Assembly (NCBI RefSeq): GCF_001269385.1
Contig: NZ_CXOO01000033.1
Coordinates: forward strand, 1-64,000
Length of the DNA stretch: 64,000 bases
Source: Limnohabitans sp. DM1
GTDB taxonomy: Bacteria; Pseudomonadota; Gammaproteobacteria; Burkholderiales; Burkholderiaceae_C
Direction of reading: 5' to 3'
Shown piece after piece: positions 43,261 to 53,160 of this stretch (its first letter is position 1; the number at the start of each line of letters is the position of its first letter). A model generated the notes under the pieces. It was not told the origin of the DNA, did not search any database, and saw only the letters and a list, made by a program, of their open reading frames with translations. Made by a program: the position numbers and the translations under genes.

Positions 43261-43611
43261 ATGGGAATCGCTCTGCTTGCTTTTTCGGGTCTTTTTCAAG
43301 GCGTTTCTGCTTTCCAACGACGCACATCGGTGGCCATCACAGGGCCGTTAAGCTCCACCCGCTTGCGCCCCACATGGCCCAGTCGCTACGCCAAATGCGC
43401 ACCTTCGACCAACGTGCCCATGTCGCGAACAGCTTTACCTGCTGCAGCACCGGCCATGCCTGCCGCTCGACCTTTGCGGGTGACGCGCTTGACTGAATCA
43501 GATCACCGAATTTCTGGTGCCGGGCGCATGGTCATTTCGGGTCGCATGGCCGATGTCTGCGCCGAATTAGATAGATTGGCAGCCATAGAAGCCATGTCAA
43601 CGCCCCACTGA
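43261..43611 (+). CDS. Doubtful small ORF, hypothetical
   Basis: 116-residue ORF of unusual composition (Arg/Ser/Pro-rich in the middle). Only the last 30 residues (MVISGRMADVCAELDRLAAIEAM) look protein-like. Not recognised. It could be a real small gene, a decayed one, or noise. It is the only ORF of any size in the 580-base gap between lexA and the dehydrogenase gene. Confidence 0.3.
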   Translation: MGIALLAFSGLFQGVSAFQRRTSVAITGPLSSTRLRPTWPSRYAKCAPSTNVPMSRTALPAAAPAMPAARPLRVTRLTESDHRISGAGRMVISGRMADVCAELDRLAAIEAMSTPH

Positions 43612-43725
43612 AATGGCTGTGCAGAGCACGGCCAGGCCTGTCTCTGGCCTCCCACTGGCATCACAAAGTATCGAAAATTCATTCACATCCACCTGATCTG
43701 CGCCTTGGCAAGGCACAATCAGGGA

Positions 43726-44733
43726 ATGAATATTGTGATCCTCGACGACTATCAGGATGCCGTGCGCAAACTCGACTGCGCCAGCAAGCTCGAGAGCTAT
43801 CCCGCCAAGGTCTACACCAACACCGTCAAGGGCATTGGGCAATTGTCCGTTCGACTCAGGGATGCAGACATCATTGTGCTCATCCGTGAACGCACCCAAC
43901 TGACCAAGGCCCTGATTGAAAAGCTCCCCCGTTTGAAGCTAATCTCTCAAACGGGTCGCGCGGGCAGTCACATTGATCTGGCCGCTTGCACAGAACGCGG
44001 CATTGCGGTGGCAGAAGGCGTGGGTTCTCCCGTCGCACCAGCCGAGCTGACTTGGGCCTTGATCATGGCCGCTTCGCGGCGACTGCCCCAATACATCAGC
44101 AGCCTCAAACACGGCGCTTGGCAGCAGTCCGGACTCAAATCAAGTTCCATGCCGCCCAATTTTTGCCTGGGTACTGTCCTCAAAGGCCGGACGTTGGGCA
44201 TCTGGGGTTATGGCCGCATTGGCCAGCTGGTTGCCGCTTACGGCAAAGCATTTGGCATGGAGGTGCACATCTGGGGCAGCGATGAATCACGAATACGCGC
44301 CGTGCGGGATGGTTATCAGGCCGCCACCAGTCGCGAATCATTTTTTGCAGAGGCTGATGTGCTGAGCATTCACTTGCGTCTGAACGAAGCCACTGAAGGC
44401 GTCGTGCGATCAGAAGACTTGGGGCGCATGAAACCCACGGCCCTGTTTGTGAACACCTCGCGTGCAGAGTTAGTCGAAGCCAATGCCCTCATTGGCGCCT
44501 TAAACCGAAGTCGCCCCGGCATGGCCGCCATTGACGTGTTTGAATCCGAGCCCATTTTGCAAGGCACGGCTTTACTGCGGCTGGAAAACTGCATTTGCAC
44601 ACCACACATTGGCTATGTTGAAAAAGACAGCTACGAGATGTATTTGGGCGCGGCCTTTGACAATGTGTTGAACTACATCAAAGGCACGCCGACCAACATC
44701 GTCAATCCCGGTGCCTTGCAAGTGCGGCGCTGA
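43726..44733 (+). CDS. D-2-hydroxyacid dehydrogenase family (phosphoglycerate dehydrogenase-like)
   Basis: 335-residue NAD enzyme. Substrate domain at the ends, NAD domain with GIWGYGRIGQLV (about residue 150), and the catalytic Arg (NTSRAEL), Glu (DVFESEP) and His (TPHIGY) triad in order. It would reduce or oxidise a 2-keto/2-hydroxy acid; the true substrate is unknown. The decayed MFS gene begins three bases downstream, perhaps formerly its transport partner. Confidence 0.9.
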   Translation: MNIVILDDYQDAVRKLDCASKLESYPAKVYTNTVKGIGQLSVRLRDADIIVLIRERTQLTKALIEKLPRLKLISQTGRAGSHIDLAACTERGIAVAEGVGSPVAPAELTWALIMAASRRLPQYISSLKHGAWQQSGLKSSSMPPNFCLGTVLKGRTLGIWGYGRIGQLVAAYGKAFGMEVHIWGSDESRIRAVRDGYQAATSRESFFAEADVLSIHLRLNEATEGVVRSEDLGRMKPTALFVNTSRAELVEANALIGALNRSRPGMAAIDVFESEPILQGTALLRLENCICTPHIGYVEKDSYEMYLGAAFDNVLNYIKGTPTNIVNPGALQVRR

Positions 44734-44735
44734 AG

Positions 44736-46100
44736 GTGAGGCCTGCCCCGGCATCTTCACCTAGCCAAGGTCTGCCATCGGTCTTGTGGCCCATGATGTT
44801 TGGCAATGTGTTCATTGGCATGATAATCGCCTCCGGCATATTGAACGACGTCATCGCCTCTTTGAACGTCTCGGTGGCCGAGGCCGGGTAACTTATTGAT
44901 CCGGCCCTTTGAAGTCTGAAGGGTGACTTCAATCTTGCACCTTGTGGGAGCTAGCCCTGCTGGCGATCAGACGCTTTTGGAGCACAGGCTTTTCGCTTGG
45001 CTGGCAAGCTCCCACAAAATCCTCACAACGGGCAACACACGGCTCAGGCTTCATCGGGCCGAATCTATATCTCCGTATGTGCCTTGGTCGTTTGCCTGGG
45101 CGCCCCATTTCTGGCGGCTTGGGTGGCCGGGTGGGACCGCAAAAAACTCCTCAGCTGGAGCCTGGTCTGGTACGGGCTGTGGCATGCCCTGGCGGCTTTG
45201 GCCCCCGGTTTTTCGAGTTTGCTGGCCTGTCGCGTGCTGGCCATGCTGGCAGCCGCCGTTTTTACACCCCAAGCGGCTTCGTGCATTGCCCTGCTGGTGC
45301 ATGAGCATCAGCGCGGCCGGGCCATCACTTTCGTGTTTTTGGGATGGTCGGTGACATCGGTGAACGGCAGCCCCCTCGGGGCCTGGATTGGCGGCGTCTG
45401 GGGTTGGCGCTGGTCCATGGCGCTCATTGCCGCATTGCCGCTGTTGGGCGCAGCTTGGCTGTGGCGCCACATGCCCGAGCGGGTGGTGCCGACCGCCCTG
45501 TCGGCCGCTGCCTGGCTGCAGACTTTGTCATCGCGCCCTTTGATGGTCACGCTCAGCGTGACGGTGATGTCTGGGGCGGGTCAAATCATTTTGTTCAGTT
45601 ACCTGGCGCCTTACGTGACCGAGAGATTTGCCACCAGCCCGGGGTAGCTCAGCGCCATGCTGCTGGGCTATGGGGCCATGGGATTTGTGGGCAATGCCTT
45701 GCTGTCGCGCCACATTGAGCGGGAGGGCGCCTCCCGCGCTGTATTCATGGCCCTGATGAGCATTGCCATCGGCATGTTGCTGACACCCTAGACCACCCAC
45801 TGGATCGCCATGGGCCTGGCCCTGCTGCCTTGGGGTTGGGGCGTCTTTGCGTCCAATTCGGCCCAACAGGCCCGTCTGGTCGTGCAAGCGCCTTGGTTGG
45901 CCTCGGCATCCGTCGCCTTGAACACCTCGGCCATCTACGCAGGGCAGGCGCTGGGAGCGACTGTTGGCGCTGCCGTGATCGTTCACCAAGATTTGACCGC
46001 GCTGCCACATTTCAGCCTGATCGGCATGATGCTGGCCCTGGGTCTGAGCGCACTGGCCACGCGTTACGCCCGGCTTCACCCGCTACCGCGCCCCGTCTGA
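44736..46100 (+). pseudogene. MFS transporter, decayed and split by a repeat element
   Basis: Membrane transporter remnants in order: LWPMMFGNVFIGMIIASGILND and SVAEAG (before 44890), a TAA codon, the 171-base element at 44897-45067, then ISVCALVVCLGAPFLAAWVAG and the remaining helices. In-frame TAG codons interrupt at 45645 and 45789; the rest continues in frame to 46100 (MGLALLPWGWGVFASNSAQQ...). Without the element the frame would read L-I-S-V across the join. Start at GTG 44736 or ATG 44794. Cannot make a full transporter. Confidence 0.85.
44897..45067. mobile_element. Interspersed GGCCGGATC element inserted in the MFS gene (copy C)
   Basis: 171 bases from TTGATCCGGCCC to GGGCCGAATCTA, with inner arms GTGGGAGCTAGCCC and GGCAAGCTCCCAC. 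The core is the reverse of those in copies A and B and the same way round as copy D. TAT occurs on both sides (44894-44896 and 45068-45070) and could be a target duplication. Copy C interrupts recognisable coding sequence, so this copy moved. No protein is encoded. Confidence 0.82.
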
Positions 46101-46218
46101 GGCCTGAATCTGAGGCGATAATGCCCTGTTACTTGCCGGTTACCGCCTTGGGCACCTGAAAGTAATCCCCGTGCTTTTCGCAACTGGTCTTTTGGACCAT
46201 GACTTTTCATTTTTCGAC

Positions 46219-47739
46219 ATGACCCTTGCATTTTCCAAAGTCGCCATCATCGGCGCCGGCGCCATGGGCCGAGGCATCGCCCAAATCGCCGCGCAAGCAG
46301 GCAGCCAGGTCTGGCTGTATGACACACAAGCCGAAGCCATTCAAAAAGCGCGCGATGCCGTGTTCCAGCAATGGGACAAGTTGCAGGAAAAAGGGCGCCT
46401 GACAGCAGAAGCCGTGGCGGGCCACAAAAGCCGCCTGCTGGGCGCCACCAGCCTGCAAGACCTGGCCGAATGCGAGCTGGTCGTCGAAGCCATTGTTGAA
46501 AAGCTCGAGATCAAGAAAAGCTTGTTCACCGAACTCGAAAAAGTGCTGACCCCCACGGCCGTGCTGGTAACCAACACCTCGTCATTGTCTGTGACCGCCA
46601 TTGCCGCCGCCTTGCAGCGCCCCGCCCAGTTTGCGGGCTACCACTTCTTCAACCCCGTGCCCCTCATGAAGGTGGTCGAGGTGATCGCGGGCCTCAAAAC
46701 CGATCCGGCTGTGTGTGAGCGGCTGACCGAGTTTGCCCGCCAGATGGGCCACACGCCCGTGCAAGCGCAGGACACGCCCGGCTTCATCGTCAACCACGCG
46801 GGCCGCGGCTATGGCACCGAAGCCCTGCGCATCGTGAGCGAAGGCGTGGCCGATTTCGCGACGATTGACCGCATCCTTCGCGACCAGGTCGGCTTCAAAC
46901 TCGGCCCCTTCGAGCTGTTTGACCTGACGGCTTTGGACGTGTCGCACCACGTTATCGAAGCGATTTACCACCAGTACTATGAAGAGCCGCGCTACCGGCC
47001 CAACGTCATCACCGCACAGCGTCTGGCCGGTGGCGTGGTGGGCAAAAAGGTCGGCGAAGGCTTCTACAAATACGTGGACGGCGCAGCGCAAGTGCCCGCC
47101 GAACCACCCGTGCCCGTGGTGGAAAACATCCCGCCCGTCTGGGTCTCGCCCCGCGCCACCCGCCGCATGGAGCTGCTGCAACTGCTCAAGGACCTGGGCG
47201 CGAAAATCGAAACCGGCGCATCGCCTTCACCCGAAGCACTGACCCTCGTGGCCCCGCTGGGTTTTGACATCACCACCGTGGCCGTGGTTGAGCGCCTGGA
47301 CCCGGCCCGCACCGTGGGCATTGACATGCTGTTTGTGGATGCGTCTACCAAACGCCGTGTGCTCGCCACCAACCCCGCCACGCGCGCCGACATGCGCGAT
47401 GCGGCCCATGCCCTGTTTGCCCGCGACGGCAAGGCGGTGTCGGTGATCCGGGACGGCGGCGGCTTTGTCACGCAGCGCGTGGTTGCAACAATAGTCAACA
47501 TCGCCTCCGACATTTGCCAGCAGCGCATCTGCAGCCCACAAGACCTGGAGACCGCCGTCACCTTGGGCCTGGCCTACCCCATGGGCCCACTGGCCATGGG
47601 CAACCGACTGGGACCGGACAGCATCCTGGAAGTCTTGTTCAACCTGCAAACCGTTTATGGTGACCCCCGTTATCGCCCCAGCCCCTGGTTGCGCCGCCGG
47701 GGTGCGATTGGCCTGTCCTTGATGCACACGGAAGAATAA
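46219..47739 (+). CDS. paaH: 3-hydroxyacyl-CoA dehydrogenase (PaaH-like)
   Basis: 506-residue enzyme oxidising 3-hydroxyacyl-CoA to 3-oxoacyl-CoA. NAD motif IIGAGAMGRGIAQIAAQAG (residues 8-26), NTSSLSVTAIA and FNPVPLMKVVEV, then two C-terminal HCDH domains (about 190-280 and 410-500). The two-domain tail and length match PaaH (3-hydroxyadipyl-CoA dehydrogenase) of phenylacetate catabolism. An enoyl-CoA hydratase of PaaG type follows. The rest of the paa set is not in the window, so PaaH is a best guess. Confidence 0.85.
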   Translation: MTLAFSKVAIIGAGAMGRGIAQIAAQAGSQVWLYDTQAEAIQKARDAVFQQWDKLQEKGRLTAEAVAGHKSRLLGATSLQDLAECELVVEAIVEKLEIKKSLFTELEKVLTPTAVLVTNTSSLSVTAIAAALQRPAQFAGYHFFNPVPLMKVVEVIAGLKTDPAVCERLTEFARQMGHTPVQAQDTPGFIVNHAGRGYGTEALRIVSEGVADFATIDRILRDQVGFKLGPFELFDLTALDVSHHVIEAIYHQYYEEPRYRPNVITAQRLAGGVVGKKVGEGFYKYVDGAAQVPAEPPVPVVENIPPVWVSPRATRRMELLQLLKDLGAKIETGASPSPEALTLVAPLGFDITTVAVVERLDPARTVGIDMLFVDASTKRRVLATNPATRADMRDAAHALFARDGKAVSVIRDGGGFVTQRVVATIVNIASDICQQRICSPQDLETAVTLGLAYPMGPLAMGNRLGPDSILEVLFNLQTVYGDPRYRPSPWLRRRGAIGLSLMHTEE

Positions 47740-47741
47740 TG

Positions 47742-47820
47742 ACTTTGCGGGACAGATCTTCGGCTCTGTCCCCATCTGAATGGCTTTGCGGGACAGATCT
47801 TTAGCTCTGTCCCCAACTGA
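47742..47820. repeat. Two tandem GGGACAGA hairpins between paaH- and paaG-like genes
   Basis: Period 41: GGGACAGATCTTCGGC then TCTGTCCC (47749-47772), and GGGACAGATCTTTAGC then TCTGTCCC (47790-47813), each an 8-bp stem. They separate the dehydrogenase and hydratase genes. The second ends 17 bases before the next ATG. Possibly attenuating or processing hairpins. Confidence 0.75.
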
Positions 47821-47829
47821 TTAAGAAAT

Positions 47830-48609
47830 ATGACCGCCCAACTGCTCAGCACCAGCGAAGGCCGGACCCTGGTCCTGACCCTCAGCAACCCGGAGTTTCG
47901 CAACGCCCTCGGCCCCGAGATGTACGCCGCAGGCGTTGAAGCCCTGAGCGTGGCCGAATCGAGCGCCGATGTGCGCAGCGTGGTGATCACCGGGGCGAAT
48001 GGCATCTTCAGCGCAGGCGGCAATTTGCAGCGCCTGCAAAACAACCGCCAGTTGCCGCCCAAGCACCAAGCGCAAAGCATCGAAGGCCTGCACAACTGGA
48101 TCGAAGCCATCCGCACCTTCCCCAAGCCCGTGATCGCGGCTGTGGAAGGCCCGGCGGCCGGTGCCGGTTTTTCGCTGGCCCTGGCCTGCGACATGATCGT
48201 GGCCGCGCGCAACAGCGTGTTTGTGATGGCCTACAGCTCGATTGCTTTGTCGCCCGATGGCGGCGGCAGCTGGAGCCTGTCGCGCACCGTGCCACGCCAG
48301 TTGGCCACCGAACTGCTGATGTGCGGCGAGCGCATCAGCGCCGAGCGCCTGCAGCAGCTGGGCGTGGTCAATCGCCTCGCGGATGCAGGCCAAGCCTTGC
48401 AGCAAGCTTTGGATCTGTGCGAACAACTCAACGCCCGCGCCCCCAACGCACTGGCCAGCATCAAGGAGCTGCTCAGCGACGCGGATGGCAGCAGCTTGAA
48501 CGCGCAACTGGCGCGTGAGCGCAATGAATTTGTCAAAAATCTGCACCACCCCAACGCAGGTATTGGCATTGGGGCGTTTTTGAACAAGCAAAAACCCGAG
48601 TACGAATAA
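47830..48609 (+). CDS. paaG: Enoyl-CoA hydratase/isomerase (PaaG-like)
   Basis: 259-residue crotonase-fold enzyme. Oxyanion-hole regions: FSAGGNLQRL and GPAAGAGFSLALACD. IALSPDGGGSW has Asp where classic hydratases have Glu, as in PaaG isomerase/ring-opening enzymes. It probably acts with the upstream PaaH-like dehydrogenase in degrading a CoA-activated aromatic or fatty acid. Confidence 0.82.
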   Translation: MTAQLLSTSEGRTLVLTLSNPEFRNALGPEMYAAGVEALSVAESSADVRSVVITGANGIFSAGGNLQRLQNNRQLPPKHQAQSIEGLHNWIEAIRTFPKPVIAAVEGPAAGAGFSLALACDMIVAARNSVFVMAYSSIALSPDGGGSWSLSRTVPRQLATELLMCGERISAERLQQLGVVNRLADAGQALQQALDLCEQLNARAPNALASIKELLSDADGSSLNAQLARERNEFVKNLHHPNAGIGIGAFLNKQKPEYE

Positions 48610-48666
48610 AGCGACTGGTCCCCCAGGCGACAAAAATCCGATCATCAGTCACTCAAAGGACAGAGC

Positions 48667-49386
48667 ATGGACGAACCGATTCTGACAATGGAGGAACGAG
48701 AGGCGATCAACAGTGGTCGCTGGTTCTCCAGTCTTTCACCTTCACTTCGACACGACATACTTCGATGCGCTTACGTCAAACGTCACAAGGACGGCGATAT
48801 GCTCGCTGCGCGGGGAGATCCGCCCGAGCAGTGGATCGCCTGCGCCAAGGGCGCGGTGCGTGTGAGCTCGACCTCGGTGTCGGGCAAGCAGATCACCTTG
48901 ACCTATGTGGAGCCGGGCATCTGGTTCGGCGACGTGTCGATCTTCGACGGGGATCGGCGCACGCACGACTGCTACGCACACGGCGAAACCACCACACTGA
49001 ACGTGGCCAAGGCCGACTTCAAGAAAATTCTCACGCAGCACGTCGAGTTTTACGACGCCATGCTGCGCCTGCATGCCAGGCGCATTCGCCAGCTCTACGG
49101 CTTGGTGGAAGACCTCAACACCCTGCCCTTGCGGGCCCGGCTGGCCAAACAGCTCAACCACTTGCTGCGCAGCTACGGCGTGCCCAGCTTGTCGGACGCC
49201 AAGGCGATTCGCATCAGCTTGCAGCTGGCCCAGGAAGAACTGGCCCAGCTGCTGGGTGCATCGCGCCAGCGGGTCAACCAGGAACTCAAGCAGATGGAGC
49301 GCGAGCAAATCATCCGCATCGAGCCCGGTGGCCTGGTGGTGCTGGACCGCGACGCGCTGCTGCTGATCGTGAACGCGGACCACTGA
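48667..49386 (+). CDS. Crp/Fnr-family transcription regulator
   Basis: 239-residue regulator. N-terminal cyclic-nucleotide-binding-type barrel (about 25-140: GDMLAARGDPPEQWIACAKG), then a dimer helix and a winged HTH (about 155-230: LSLQLAQEELAQLLGASRQRVNQEL). The FNR [4Fe-4S] cysteines are absent, so it does not sense O2 that way. Ligand unknown. AAAGGAC before the ATG. It may regulate the genes on either side. Confidence 0.9.
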   Translation: MDEPILTMEEREAINSGRWFSSLSPSLRHDILRCAYVKRHKDGDMLAARGDPPEQWIACAKGAVRVSSTSVSGKQITLTYVEPGIWFGDVSIFDGDRRTHDCYAHGETTTLNVAKADFKKILTQHVEFYDAMLRLHARRIRQLYGLVEDLNTLPLRARLAKQLNHLLRSYGVPSLSDAKAIRISLQLAQEELAQLLGASRQRVNQELKQMEREQIIRIEPGGLVVLDRDALLLIVNADH

Positions 49387-49450
49387 CACACCCCATTTCC
49401 ACCCTCTCGCCGCTGTCTGCGGCGGCCACTGATTTCCGACGGGTCCACCC

Positions 49451-50536
49451 ATGAGTGCTTTTGATCATTTTGTGGGGACCCGGCCTGTCACCGGCACCCA
49501 CGCCTTCGACATCCCTGCCCTGGAGGCCTGGCTCAGCGCCCGGCTGCCTGGTTTTGTGGGCCCCTTGAGCGTGGAAATGTTCAAGGGCGGGCAATCCAAC
49601 CCCACCTACAAGCTCATCACCCCCTCGCGCCAATACGTGATGCGGGCCAAGCCCGGCCCGGTGGCCAAGCTGCTGCCCTCGGCGCATGCCATTGAGCGCG
49701 AATTTGCCGTCATGCAAGGCCTGCACGGCACGGGCGTCCCCGTGGCCCAAATGCATGTGCTGTGCGACGACGAATCGGTGATCGGTCGTGCGTTTTACGT
49801 CATGGAATTCGTGCAAGGTCGTGTGCTCTGGGACCAGTCCCTGCCCGGCATGACCCCTGCCGAGCGCGGCGCGATTTACGACGAAATGAACCGGGTGCTG
49901 GCCGCGCTGCACAAGGTCGATGTGGCCAAGCAAGGCCTGTCCAGCTACGGCAAGCCGGGCAACTACATCGAGCGCCAAATCGGCCGCTGGAGCAAGCAGT
50001 ACGCGGCGTCCGTCACCCAGCCCATCCCCGAGATGGACCAGCTGATCGAGTGGCTGCCCCAAAACATCCCGGACAGCGCCAAGGACGAGTCGCTGGTCGG
50101 CATCGTGCACGGCGACTACCGCCTGGACAACCTGATGTTCCATCCCAACGAAGCGCGCGTGCTGGCGGTGCTGGACTGGGAGCTGTCCACCCTGGGCCAC
50201 CCGTTGGCCGACTTCAGCTACCACTGCATGGCCTGGCACATCAGCCCCGGCACATTCCGGGGCATTGGTGGGCTGGACCTGGCCGCTTTGGGCATCCCTT
50301 CTGAAGCCGAGTACATCCGCCGCTATTGCGAGCGCACCGGCTTCACCACGCCCGAGGCTTTGGCCAAAGACTGGAACTTTTACCTCGCCTACAACATGTT
50401 CCGCATCGCGGCCATTTTGCAAGGCATTGCCAAACGTGTCGAAGACGGCACCGCGTCCAGTGAACAAGCCAAAACATCGGGTGCGGGTGCCAAACCCATG
50501 GCCGAGTTGGCCTGGCGTTTTGCCTGCAAAGCCTGA
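49451..50536 (+). CDS. Phosphotransferase (APH/choline kinase-like) family protein
   Basis: 361-residue kinase-fold protein of the ACAD10/11-linked APH family. Catalytic loop [14 protein letters not shown] and metal Asp in [18 protein letters not shown]. In these families it phosphorylates a hydroxyl of a hydroxyacyl-CoA, which the neighbouring acyl-CoA dehydrogenase then processes. Here the acyl-CoA dehydrogenase begins 40 bases downstream, matching the known pairing for 4-hydroxy acid degradation. Confidence 0.87.
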   Translation: MSAFDHFVGTRPVTGTHAFDIPALEAWLSARLPGFVGPLSVEMFKGGQSNPTYKLITPSRQYVMRAKPGPVAKLLPSAHAIEREFAVMQGLHGTGVPVAQMHVLCDDESVIGRAFYVMEFVQGRVLWDQSLPGMTPAERGAIYDEMNRVLAALHKVDVAKQGLSSYGKPGNYIERQIGRWSKQYAASVTQPIPEMDQLIEWLPQNIPDSAKDESLVGIVHGDYRLDNLMFHPNEARVLAVLDWELSTLGHPLADFSYHCMAWHISPGTFRGIGGLDLAALGIPSEAEYIRRYCERTGFTTPEALAKDWNFYLAYNMFRIAAILQGIAKRVEDGTASSEQAKTSGAGAKPMAELAWRFACKA

Positions 50537-50576
50537 ACTTTTTTACCCCCCGAACCACAACCCCAGGAGAGAGACC

Positions 50577-51836
50577 ATGGATTTTGAATACACCCCCAAG
50601 GTCAAAGACATGCAGGCCCGTTTGTTGGCCTTTATGGACGAGCACATTTACCCCAACGAGGCGCGGTTCTTTGAAGAGATCGCTGAAAACCGTGCCAAAG
50701 GCAATGCCTGGGTCCCCACCAAAATCGTCGAGGAACTCAAGCCCAAGGCCTTGGCCGCCGGATTGTGGAACCTGTTTTTGCCCAAGTCCACCCGCGCACC
50801 CCAAGGCCTGTCCAACCTCGAATACGCGCCGCTGTGCGAGATCATGGGACGCGTGCCCTTTGCCGCAGAAATCTTCAACTGCTCGGCACCCGACACCGGC
50901 AACATGGAAACCCTGGAGCGCTACGCCAGCGAAGAACTGAAAGACACATGGCTTGAGCCATTGCTGCGCGGCGAAATCCGCTCGGCCTTTTTGATGACCG
51001 AGCCCGATGTGGCCTCTTCAGACGCCACCAACATCGAGTGCGAGATCCGCCGCGACGGCAACGACTACGTCATCAACGGCCGCAAGTGGTGGTCGTCCGG
51101 CGCGGGTGACCCACGTTGCGCGGTTTACATCGTCATGGGCAAAACCAACCCTGACGCTGGCCGTCACGAGCAGCAGTCCATGATCGTGGTGCCCGCCAAC
51201 TCGCCCGGCATCACCGTGGTGCGCGCCCTGTCGGTGTTTGGTTACGACGATGCGCCACACGGCCACATGGAGGTGGTGCTCAAGAACGTGCGTGTGCCAG
51301 CCGAAAACATTTTGCTGGGCGAAGGCCGTGGCTTTGAAATCGCCCAAGGCCGCTTGGGCCCTGGCCGCATCCACCACTGCATGCGCACCATCGGCATTGC
51401 CGAGCGCGCCCTGGAGCTGATGTGCAAACGCCTGAACGAGCGCGTGGCCTTTGGCCGCGAAGTGGCCCGCCAGACCGTGTGGCAAGAGCGCATCGCCGAG
51501 TCGCGTTGCATGATCGAGCAGGCCCGCCTGCTCACGCTCAAAGCTGCGCACATGATGGACACCGTGGGCAACAAGGTCGCCAAGGCCGAGATCGCGATGA
51601 TCAAGATCGTGGCCCCCAACATGGCCTGCCAGATCATCGACTGGGCCATTCAGGCCCACGGCGGTGGTGGCGTGTCGCAAGACTTCCCGCTGGCCTATGC
51701 CTACGCCCACCAGCGCACCCTGCGCTTGGCCGACGGTCCGGACGAGGTGCACCGCAACTCGCTGGCCAAGCTGGAACTGGCCAAGCAACTGGCCATGCCG
51801 GGCGACGTCCGCATGCCCGTGACACGCGGCAGCTGA
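50577..51836 (+). CDS. Acyl-CoA dehydrogenase (ACAD10/11-like partner)
   Basis: 419-residue FAD enzyme. FAD/substrate motifs [15 protein letters not shown] and [11 protein letters not shown], and a C-terminal [21 protein letters not shown]. The WWS insert and the pairing with the APH-type kinase resemble ACAD11-like proteins that handle phosphorylated hydroxyacyl-CoA. Strong GGAGAGA before the ATG at 50577. A good terminator follows. Confidence 0.92.
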   Translation: MDFEYTPKVKDMQARLLAFMDEHIYPNEARFFEEIAENRAKGNAWVPTKIVEELKPKALAAGLWNLFLPKSTRAPQGLSNLEYAPLCEIMGRVPFAAEIFNCSAPDTGNMETLERYASEELKDTWLEPLLRGEIRSAFLMTEPDVASSDATNIECEIRRDGNDYVINGRKWWSSGAGDPRCAVYIVMGKTNPDAGRHEQQSMIVVPANSPGITVVRALSVFGYDDAPHGHMEVVLKNVRVPAENILLGEGRGFEIAQGRLGPGRIHHCMRTIGIAERALELMCKRLNERVAFGREVARQTVWQERIAESRCMIEQARLLTLKAAHMMDTVGNKVAKAEIAMIKIVAPNMACQIIDWAIQAHGGGGVSQDFPLAYAYAHQRTLRLADGPDEVHRNSLAKLELAKQLAMPGDVRMPVTRGS

Positions 51837-51857
51837 TCGCTGCACCGCCCACCCGAA

Positions 51858-51885
51858 ACGGCCTGCATATGCAGGCCGTTTTTTT
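51858..51885 (+). terminator. Terminator after the acyl-CoA dehydrogenase
   Basis: Perfect 10-bp palindrome ACGGCCTGCA/TGCAGGCCGT followed by seven T. Confidence 0.9.
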
Positions 51886-51922
51886 GCGATGATGTCTGTC
51901 TCTTGCCTTGATGGATTTGCCG

Positions 51923-52614
51923 ATGATCGACCTTTACAACTAGCCCACACCCAACGGCCACAAAATTCACATCATGCTGGAAGAATGTGGCTTGCCCTAT
52001 CGGGTACACGTCGTGAACATTGGTCAAGGCGACCAGTTCAAACCCGCCTTCCTCAAAATCAGCCCCAACAACAAAATTCCCCCCTTGGTGGATTCGCAGG
52101 GACCGGACGGAACGCCCATCTCCTTGTTCGAGTCGGGTGCCATTTTGTTGTATCTGTCCGCCAAGACGGGACGGTTTTTGCCAACATCCGACCGCGCCAA
52201 ATACGATGTGCTGCAATGGCTGATGTTCCAGATGGGGGGCTTGGACCCATGCTCGGGCAAGCCCACCACTTTCGCATCTACGCCCCTGAAAAAATCGACT
52301 ACGCCGTGCAGCGCTACACCAACGAGGCCAAGCGCCTGTATGGCGTGCTGGACAAACAGCTCAAGGGCAAGGACTGGATCGCGGGCGGCGAGTACTCCAT
52401 CGCCGACATGGCCATCTTTCCGTGGCTGCGCAGCTGGCAAAACCAGGGCCTCGACTGGGCAGACTATCCACGACTTAAAGCCTGGTTTGACCGCATCGCT
52501 GAGCGCCCTGCCGTGCAAAAAGCCGTGCTTGTGCTGGCCGATGCTCGCAAACCGCTGCTGGATGACAAGGCCAAACAAGCGCTGTTTGGTCCGGCACAGT
52601 ACAAAAAACGCTGA
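51923..52614 (+). pseudogene. Glutathione S-transferase (YfcG/YghU-like), decayed
   Basis: Reads MIDLYN, then TAG (51941) where relatives have Trp, then PTPNGHKIHIMLEECGLPY and NIGQGDQFKPAFLKISPNNKIPP (GST N-terminal, with NNKIPPLVD as the glutathione site). Near 52235-52245 a one-base deletion shifts the frame; the other frame continues GPMLGQAHHFRIYAPEKIDYA and KDWIAGGEYSIADMAIFPW to 52614. Two disabling changes show a recent pseudogene. Confidence 0.88.
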
Positions 52615-52679
52615 AAGATTTGCAGTTGTTTGTGCAGCGCGTCAAAAAACCAAGTTTTGCTGGTTAGAATACGTGCAGT

Positions 52680-52756
52680 CGGAGCGTAGCGCAGCCTGGT
52701 AGCGCATCTGCTTTGGGAGCAGAGGGTCGCGAGTTCGAATCCCGCCGCTCCGACCA
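52680..52756 (+). tRNA. tRNA-Pro (anticodon TGG)
   Basis: 77-base cloverleaf with encoded CCA: acceptor CGGAGCG/CGCTCCG, anticodon loop TTTGGGA (TGG), T arm GCGAG-TTCGAAT-CCCGC. Forms a pair with the tRNA-Arg 45 bases downstream. Confidence 0.95.
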
Positions 52757-52801
52757 TTCCAAAAAACATTGGCCCGCAAGGGCCTTTTGTTTTTGCAGCA
52801 T

Positions 52802-52878
52802 CTGTCCGTAGCTCAGTTGGATAGAGCAACAGCCTTCTAAGCTGTGGGTCCCTGGTTCGATCCCAGGCGGGCAGGCCA
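52802..52878 (+). tRNA. tRNA-Arg (anticodon TCT)
   Basis: 77-base cloverleaf: acceptor CTGTCCG/CGGGCAG, anticodon loop CTTCTAA (TCT), T arm CCTGG-TTCGATC-CCAGG and GCCA end. Next comes a 282-base gap with no recognised gene before the binding-protein gene, which is presumed to hold its promoter. Confidence 0.94.
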
Positions 52879-53160
52879 CCCACCTCAAGGGTGTCCGGCG
52901 ATCATCCCAAAATTGTCTTGTTTGAAAAGCAGCCACAGCTCCAGCCAAGCTGGCTCTCTCAAAGGCCACGCATCCTCAAACAACATGCTTTTTCATGCAT
53001 TCACCTGAATGTTTTCAGGGTATGCACTTAGAAAAAATCTGCCGCTCCAAGTCAAATTCCGCACTTAAAGTGCCATGATTATTCAGTATGCTTTGACCAG
53101 ATTCTTCTGGAAAGATCTTGGCATTCGACACTTCCAATTGCACCTCAGGAGCAAACCAAC

